From CAZBRS01 sp964494475 (GTDB lineage Bacteria > Myxococcota_A > UBA9042 > CAZBRS01): DNA of 64,000 nt. The notes below the pieces were generated by a model that ran no database searches, was not told where the DNA came from, and saw only the letters and a program-made list of their open reading frames with translations. Both the position numbers and the translations under genes were made by a program. Shown here one piece after another: positions 59,996 through 64,000 of the stretch. The stretch is from positions 43,418 through 107,417 of the forward strand of contig CAZBRS010000009.1 in the NCBI GenBank assembly GCA_964494475.1, written 5' to 3'. The first letter of the stretch is position 1. The number at the start of each line of letters is the position of its first letter.

Positions 59996-61600
59996 ATGGA
60001 GCTCGATCACCGCGCCCCGCCTTCCTTCTCGTCGCGTCGCCCCACGGGGCGGCCCGTGCGCGTCGCCGGGGTCGATCTCCAGTCCCTGGGCAGCGTGGCC
60101 CTCGCGGGGCTGCGCGTGCATTTGCTCAGCGACGGCGGGGTCGACGTCCTGCTCACCGCCCGCGCTCTCCTCCCCGACGATGGCGGGGCCTTCGTGTCGA
60201 CGATGCGGTCGCGCGTGAGCTACGCCACATGGCCCGAAGGCGCCGAGGTGTCGGCGGGCACGCTCGCCGCGCTGCGGGTCGTGGGGCACGGACTGGCGGC
60301 GCGCCGCGACGCCGCGTCCGCCGAGGGCGTCGGGGACCTCGAGCCGCTATCGGCGGCCGACGTGGTCGCGCTCGTGCCGCCGCCCGAGGGGCTGGCCTTC
60401 GAGGTCGGGCTCGCGCGGGCCGGAGGCTTCTCGGTGCACTACGCGTCGGCGGGCGAGCGCGTCACGTGGCGGCTCCGCGATCGCCGCCCCGGCGAGGCGG
60501 GAGTGCTGGCGTGGGCCCTCCACCTCGAGGAGTCGGCCGACGCCTCGCGGTCGCACGCCGATCGTTCGCTGGCGCACCTCGTGGCGGTGCTCGCCGCGGT
60601 GGCCGGCGCGTGCGGGCTCCACGTGGGCTTCGGTCGCTCTGCAGCGCCGTCGGTCGGCGTGTTCGCGAAGCTCGACGAACCCGTCGACGCCGCGCTCGCG
60701 GCCCTGGAGGGGGCCACGCCGGGCGCCGCGCGGGTCGATCTGGTGCTCGACGTGCCCTCCGACTGCGCGTGTGCCTGCCGATTCTGCACGAAGGCAGGCC
60801 GGCGCGCCGACCCGGACCCCCGCGTTGCCCTCGAGCGCGCGCGGTCGCTCGTGCCGCTGCTGCTCGGCCTGTCGCGCGGGGGCTCGCCGGTCAGTGTCGA
60901 GTTGGTCGGTGACGACGCGCTGCGCTTCCCCCTGCTCGACGACCTGCTGACCGCGCTGGTGGCCGCCGAGCCCGACTCTCTCGGCGTGGTGACGCCGGGC
61001 ACGACGCTGGCCTCGCCCGCCGAGGCCGAACGCCTGGCCGCCACCGGGCTCGCGCCGCGGATCACCATGACCCTGCACGGGCCCGACGCCGCCACCCACG
61101 ACCACCTGGCGGGCCTGCCCGGTGCGTTCGATCGGCTGAAGGCCGCCGTCCGGCGCTGCCACGAAGCGGGCCTGCCCGTGCGCCTCCATCACGTGCTGGT
61201 GGCCGACGCGCTGCCCCGCCTGGCCGACACGCTGGCCCTGGCGCGCGCGCTGACCCCCGACGTGCGCCTGGTGGCCTTCGCCTCCGAGCCCCAGCACCAC
61301 GAGGCCGCGCACGCCGACCTTCTCGCCCGCACGCTGCCCGACCCGGCCCGCGTGCGCGCCGCGCTGGCCGAGCACGCCGACGAGCTGCGCGGCCGCGTGG
61401 GCGCGCTGGTGGGCTTCGTCGCGTGCGTGGTGCCCGAGGCGCTCACCGACCTTCGTCAGAACGGCGGCGCGCCGCCCCCCGACCTGCCCGCCGAGCCGCC
61501 GGCGGCGTGCCGGCGCTGCGCGGCCCGTCCGGGCGCGTGCCCGGGGCCCGATCGCGGCACGTTGGCGCTGTACGGCGAGGCGTGGCTGCAGCCGAGGTGA
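59996..61600 (+). CDS. Radical SAM protein with unusual N-terminal domain
   Basis: 534 residues. The first 250 residues are an unrecognised domain of alternating hydrophobic/charged pattern without Cys clusters. The radical SAM motif is C257-x3-C261-x2-C264 in DCACACRFCTKAG, followed by a barrel-like region (LVGDDALRFPLLDDLL, VVTPGTTLASP, MTLHGPDAATHDHLAG, VRLHHVLVAD) and a C-terminal CRRCAARPGAC, perhaps a second cluster. The barrel resembles MoaA/SPASM-type proteins. No ribosome site precedes ATG 59996; TACATT lies 6 bases upstream. It converges with the C45-like gene, 3 nt apart. Confidence 0.8.
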   Translation: MELDHRAPPSFSSRRPTGRPVRVAGVDLQSLGSVALAGLRVHLLSDGGVDVLLTARALLPDDGGAFVSTMRSRVSYATWPEGAEVSAGTLAALRVVGHGLAARRDAASAEGVGDLEPLSAADVVALVPPPEGLAFEVGLARAGGFSVHYASAGERVTWRLRDRRPGEAGVLAWALHLEESADASRSHADRSLAHLVAVLAAVAGACGLHVGFGRSAAPSVGVFAKLDEPVDAALAALEGATPGAARVDLVLDVPSDCACACRFCTKAGRRADPDPRVALERARSLVPLLLGLSRGGSPVSVELVGDDALRFPLLDDLLTALVAAEPDSLGVVTPGTTLASPAEAERLAATGLAPRITMTLHGPDAATHDHLAGLPGAFDRLKAAVRRCHEAGLPVRLHHVLVADALPRLADTLALARALTPDVRLVAFASEPQHHEAAHADLLARTLPDPARVRAALAEHADELRGRVGALVGFVACVVPEALTDLRQNGGAPPPDLPAEPPAACRRCAARPGACPGPDRGTLALYGEAWLQPR

Positions 61601-61603
61601 GGG

Positions 61604-63175
61604 TCAGGGAAGATCGTTCGGCGGGAACGCCTCGTACCCCTCCAACCCCAGCAACTCGGCCAGCGAGAACCCCACGAAGGGCTGCTCGGGCACGGGCAGG
61701 GCCCCGGCGGCCACCCAGAAGCGCAGGCCCGCGGGGTCGAAGATGATCTGGTAGAGGGCGCCGTTCGTGGCCAGGCTCTCGCCGTCGTCGACCACGCCGG
61801 CCGGGCTGGCCTCGCCGGTCTCGGGGTTCACGCGATCGCGCAGCACGCCGGCCAGCACCTCGGGCGTGAAGGTGCCGTACCGGGTGTCGGCGCCGTCCTT
61901 CGGCACGAGCTGCTGCAGGCGCGCGAGCCGGCGGGCCGAGCCCCCCGAGGGGGCCTCGTCGTACGGGTCGCTGTCGGGGGCCAGGTAATGGTTGGTGGCC
62001 AGCACGACCCCGTCGACCTGGTCGCGCACTGCCGCGCGCGTGGGATTCAGCTCGAACACCTCGCCGGCGCTCGGATCGGAGCCCACCATCGTCTCGAACG
62101 TCATGTGGTCCATGGCGAGGTAGGCGTCGCGTGCCTCGGCCAGGCTGGCCGCCTGGGCCAGAAGGCGGGCCTGCACCTGCACGTGGCTCTGGCCCGTCAC
62201 GTCGAACAGCGTCTTGTCGAGGGGATCGACCTGGTTCGAGGCGAGCACCAGCCCCTTCACGTTCATGCCCTGGTACGGCGACAGGTTGGCCGGGAAGCCC
62301 ACGATGACGTGCGCCAGGCCGCCGGCGGGCTGCCGCACGAAGACCACGGGGTAGTCGATCATGTACTGGATCACGGCCCAGTCGAGCGTGCGCGCGTGGT
62401 ACAGCCGACCGTCGGCCGTGGCCGAGCCCGACACGATGATCTGGGAGCACCCCGGCTCGATCTGCAGGTGGGTGGGCTTGCCGAAGGACAGCACCTCGGA
62501 GACCACGTCGCCGAAGTTCAGGATCAGGCAGTGCTCGAGGCTCCAGCCCGTGTCGCCGGCGGTCTCGACCAGCCCCTCGCACTCCTCGACGATCTCGGGC
62601 AGCGACATGGCCTCGGCGATCTCGAGCAGGCCGGCCGTGCGCGTCATGGCGAACATGGCCTTCAGCAGAGGGTCGTTCTCGATGGCGTTCACGCCGGCGG
62701 CCAGCTCGTCGTGCAACAACGTGCCCTGCTGCCGCCCCATCTCGCGCGGCGTGCCGGCCAGCCAGACCACGGAGTAGCGACCGCGCTGCTCGCGCCCCAC
62801 GCGCGCCACCGGGCGATCGTCCTCCCGGACCTCGGCCGCGCACACGCGGTACGTCGACGCGTGGTCGCCGCCCTGGAACTGCTCGCGCAGGACGCACGTG
62901 AGCGCGGGCGCCGCGCAGGTGCCGTCCTCGGCGCAGAGGTCGAGGCACGTGCGGGAACCGCTCCAGTCGCTGCACTCGACGCTGTGGTCGCCCATGACCG
63001 AGCAGAGGTAGTCGAAGTCGCAGAGCCGCCCCTCGCCGCACTCGGCGTCGGCGCAACAGCTGGCGCCCTCGGCCTTGCAGACCTCGTAGGGCGAGGGCTC
63101 GTCGGTCGCGCCGCCAGAGCAGGCAGCCAGAGTGAGCAGCAGTCCCAGGGCGGCGGCGAACGGGCGGTGCGGCAT
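61604..63175 (-). CDS. C45/acyl-transferase-like Ntn-hydrolase lipoprotein
   Basis: 523 residues. Lipobox LAAC, a Cys-rich N-terminal stretch (about 30-115, a dozen cysteines in CCADAECGEGRLCD style), then an Ntn-hydrolase domain of peptidase family C45 (acyl-CoA:6-aminopenicillanate acyltransferase-like): EMGRQQGTLLHDEL, and Cys243 in EPGCSQIIVSGSATADGRLYHARTLDW, where the Cys becomes the N-terminal nucleophile after self-cleavage. LVLASNQVDPLDK is also typical. Substrate unknown; lactone, bile acid or amide hydrolysis are all known in relatives. ATG 63175 has GGAG 6 nt upstream. Confidence 0.83.
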   Translation of the reverse strand: MPHRPFAAALGLLLTLAACSGGATDEPSPYEVCKAEGASCCADAECGEGRLCDFDYLCSVMGDHSVECSDWSGSRTCLDLCAEDGTCAAPALTCVLREQFQGGDHASTYRVCAAEVREDDRPVARVGREQRGRYSVVWLAGTPREMGRQQGTLLHDELAAGVNAIENDPLLKAMFAMTRTAGLLEIAEAMSLPEIVEECEGLVETAGDTGWSLEHCLILNFGDVVSEVLSFGKPTHLQIEPGCSQIIVSGSATADGRLYHARTLDWAVIQYMIDYPVVFVRQPAGGLAHVIVGFPANLSPYQGMNVKGLVLASNQVDPLDKTLFDVTGQSHVQVQARLLAQAASLAEARDAYLAMDHMTFETMVGSDPSAGEVFELNPTRAAVRDQVDGVVLATNHYLAPDSDPYDEAPSGGSARRLARLQQLVPKDGADTRYGTFTPEVLAGVLRDRVNPETGEASPAGVVDDGESLATNGALYQIIFDPAGLRFWVAAGALPVPEQPFVGFSLAELLGLEGYEAFPPNDLP

Positions 63176-63211
63176 GGCGACTCCGGGGGTTGTTCCTGCG
63201 CGGTCCACGCC

Positions 63212-63239
63212 ATGGTAGCGATTCTGACGCCTCGATCAA
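63212..63239 (-). promoter_or_regulatory. Candidate promoter of the C45-like gene
   Basis: Minus strand TTGATC, 16-base spacer, TACCAT; about 36 bases before ATG 63175. Confidence 0.4.
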
Positions 63240-63261
63240 CGGCCTTGCGCGTGCTGGACGC

Positions 63262-63290
63262 TGGACCCCCGAGCGGTCACGGTGTAAATA
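63262..63290 (+). promoter_or_regulatory. Candidate promoter of the terminal lipoprotein gene
   Basis: TGGACC, 17-base spacer, TAAATA, 42 bases before ATG 63333. The A/T run is conspicuous in this GC-rich region. Confidence 0.5.
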
Positions 63291-63332
63291 TCGTTCTTAC
63301 AGCGGCGGCGACCTGGTCGGAGAGGGGTGCCC

Positions 63333-64000
63333 ATGACGAGGTTCTGGTGGCGGGTGGTGGGGCCCGGGCTCCTGCTGGCGGCGGTGCTCGCCGCCTGCGG
63401 AGGCGGGGCCGCCGACTCCGGACGGATCGACACGGGCCCCGAGCCGGACGGCGCGGACGCCGACGAGGTGCTCGAGCTCGACGTGCTGAAAGATCCGGGC
63501 CCCGGGCTCGACGCCGACGGCGGCGATGGCCTCGCGACCGACGGCGAGGTCGGCGACGCGACCCCCGAGACCTCGTGCGAGGCGCCCTACGCGGGCTTCC
63601 TCTGCCCCTGCTCCTCCGACGACGACTGCGCCAGCGGCAGCTGCGTGCAGACCGACACCGGCCGGGCCTGCAGCGTCCCCTGCCAGGGGGCGTGTCCGGC
63701 TCCGGGCTGGGTCTGCGCCGAGCTCCCGTCGACCTGCCCCGATTGCCAGTTCCTCTGCGTGTTCGCTGCGGCGCAAATCTGCCAACCCTGTGCCTCCGAC
63801 GACGACTGCGCGCTCGACGCCATCTCGGCGGGCGCGCGGTGCGTGTCGTACGGCGCGGCTGGCCACTTCTGCGCGGCCCCCTGCGCCGTCGACGCCGACT
63901 GCCCCGAAGCCTACGCGTGCACCGAGGTCGGGCTGCCGGGCGGTGGGAAGGCCCGGCAGTGCCTGCTCCGCCAGGGTGAGTGCGCCTGCAACGCGCGCTC
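63333..64000 (+). CDS. Cys-rich lipoprotein, 3' end outside window
   Basis: At least 222 residues; the frame is open at the right edge. Lipobox LAAC after MTRFWWRVVGPGLLLAAVL, an Asp/Gly-rich linker of about 55 residues, then Cys motifs of the form C-x2-DDDC-x-SGSCVQTDTG-x-x-C (CPCSSDDDCASGSC, QPCASDDDCALD, PCAVDADCPEAYAC). This D-x-DC style is common in myxobacterial surface proteins. Function unknown. ATG 63333 has GGAGAGGGG upstream. Confidence 0.82.
   Translation, partial: MTRFWWRVVGPGLLLAAVLAACGGGAADSGRIDTGPEPDGADADEVLELDVLKDPGPGLDADGGDGLATDGEVGDATPETSCEAPYAGFLCPCSSDDDCASGSCVQTDTGRACSVPCQGACPAPGWVCAELPSTCPDCQFLCVFAAAQICQPCASDDDCALDAISAGARCVSYGAAGHFCAAPCAVDADCPEAYACTEVGLPGGGKARQCLLRQGECACNAR

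Overview
The window is a 64 kb piece of very GC-rich (roughly 70% by eye), gene-dense bacterial chromosome with many GTG and TTG starts and frequent 4-nt stop/start overlaps. The mix points to an uncultured member of the Myxococcota or a close deltaproteobacterial relative: many Cys-rich lipoproteins with CGPDGCGG-type and MopE-type motifs, a MYXO-CTERM-like tail, a Ser/Thr kinase with a PEGA partner, an NtrC-type two-component system, a PilZ protein and a DUF4157 protein. A run of exactly 100 N (56835-56934) marks a scaffolding gap, so this is a draft or metagenome assembly. The taxonomic reading is inference. I see no rRNA, tRNA, CRISPR array, insertion sequence or prophage.

Region 1 (1-10.7 kb, minus strand) is a complex I operon in the order nuoA-B-CD-H-I-J-K-L-M-N. 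nuoC and nuoD are fused, and the NADH-input genes nuoE, F and G are absent. A TTGATC-N17-TAGCTT promoter lies just upstream of nuoA.

Region 2 (10.7-18.3 kb) holds a YedF-like protein, a Dnmt2-type C5-methyltransferase coupled to an ion-transporter-superfamily permease, and a B12-binding radical SAM protein. It also holds the most striking locus of the window: a DUF4157 (eCIS-associated) protein fused to a microbial-type transglutaminase, with two small paralogous proteins directly downstream, and a secreted metallo-beta-lactamase-fold protein upstream.

Region 3 (18.3-34.9 kb) holds a 1366-residue membrane protein, a long Cys-repeat lipoprotein, a metallo-hydrolase, a PAS-GAF histidine kinase, a YqiA-like hydrolase and an HExxH-containing protein. 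It ends with a membrane histidine kinase and NtrC-type regulator, divergent from a C-type-lectin surface protein that has a sigma-54-type promoter and a palindrome in front of it.

Region 4 (35.0-46.9 kb) holds a minus-strand operon of Ser/Thr kinase, PEGA/TPR protein and large lipoprotein. It is followed by a plus-strand operon of POT transporter, DUF6599, Tat-exported DUF362 protein, membrane polyferredoxin, Tat-exported aldo/keto reductase and TPR lipoprotein, which looks like a periplasmic redox module.

Region 5 (46.9-64 kb) is mostly exported enzymes and lipoproteins: a GH36 alpha-galactosidase with an esterase and an SGNH protein, a second SGNH protein with a MYXO-CTERM-like tail, a PilZ protein whose promoter lies in a perfect 45-bp tandem duplication, a lipase, two tandem Cys-rich lipoproteins, a ceramidase-like lipoprotein, a radical SAM protein, a C45-type peptidase and a truncated Cys-rich lipoprotein. 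No gap between genes exceeds 300 bases; the longest (29663-29908, 32983-33247, 34853-35026) are described below.
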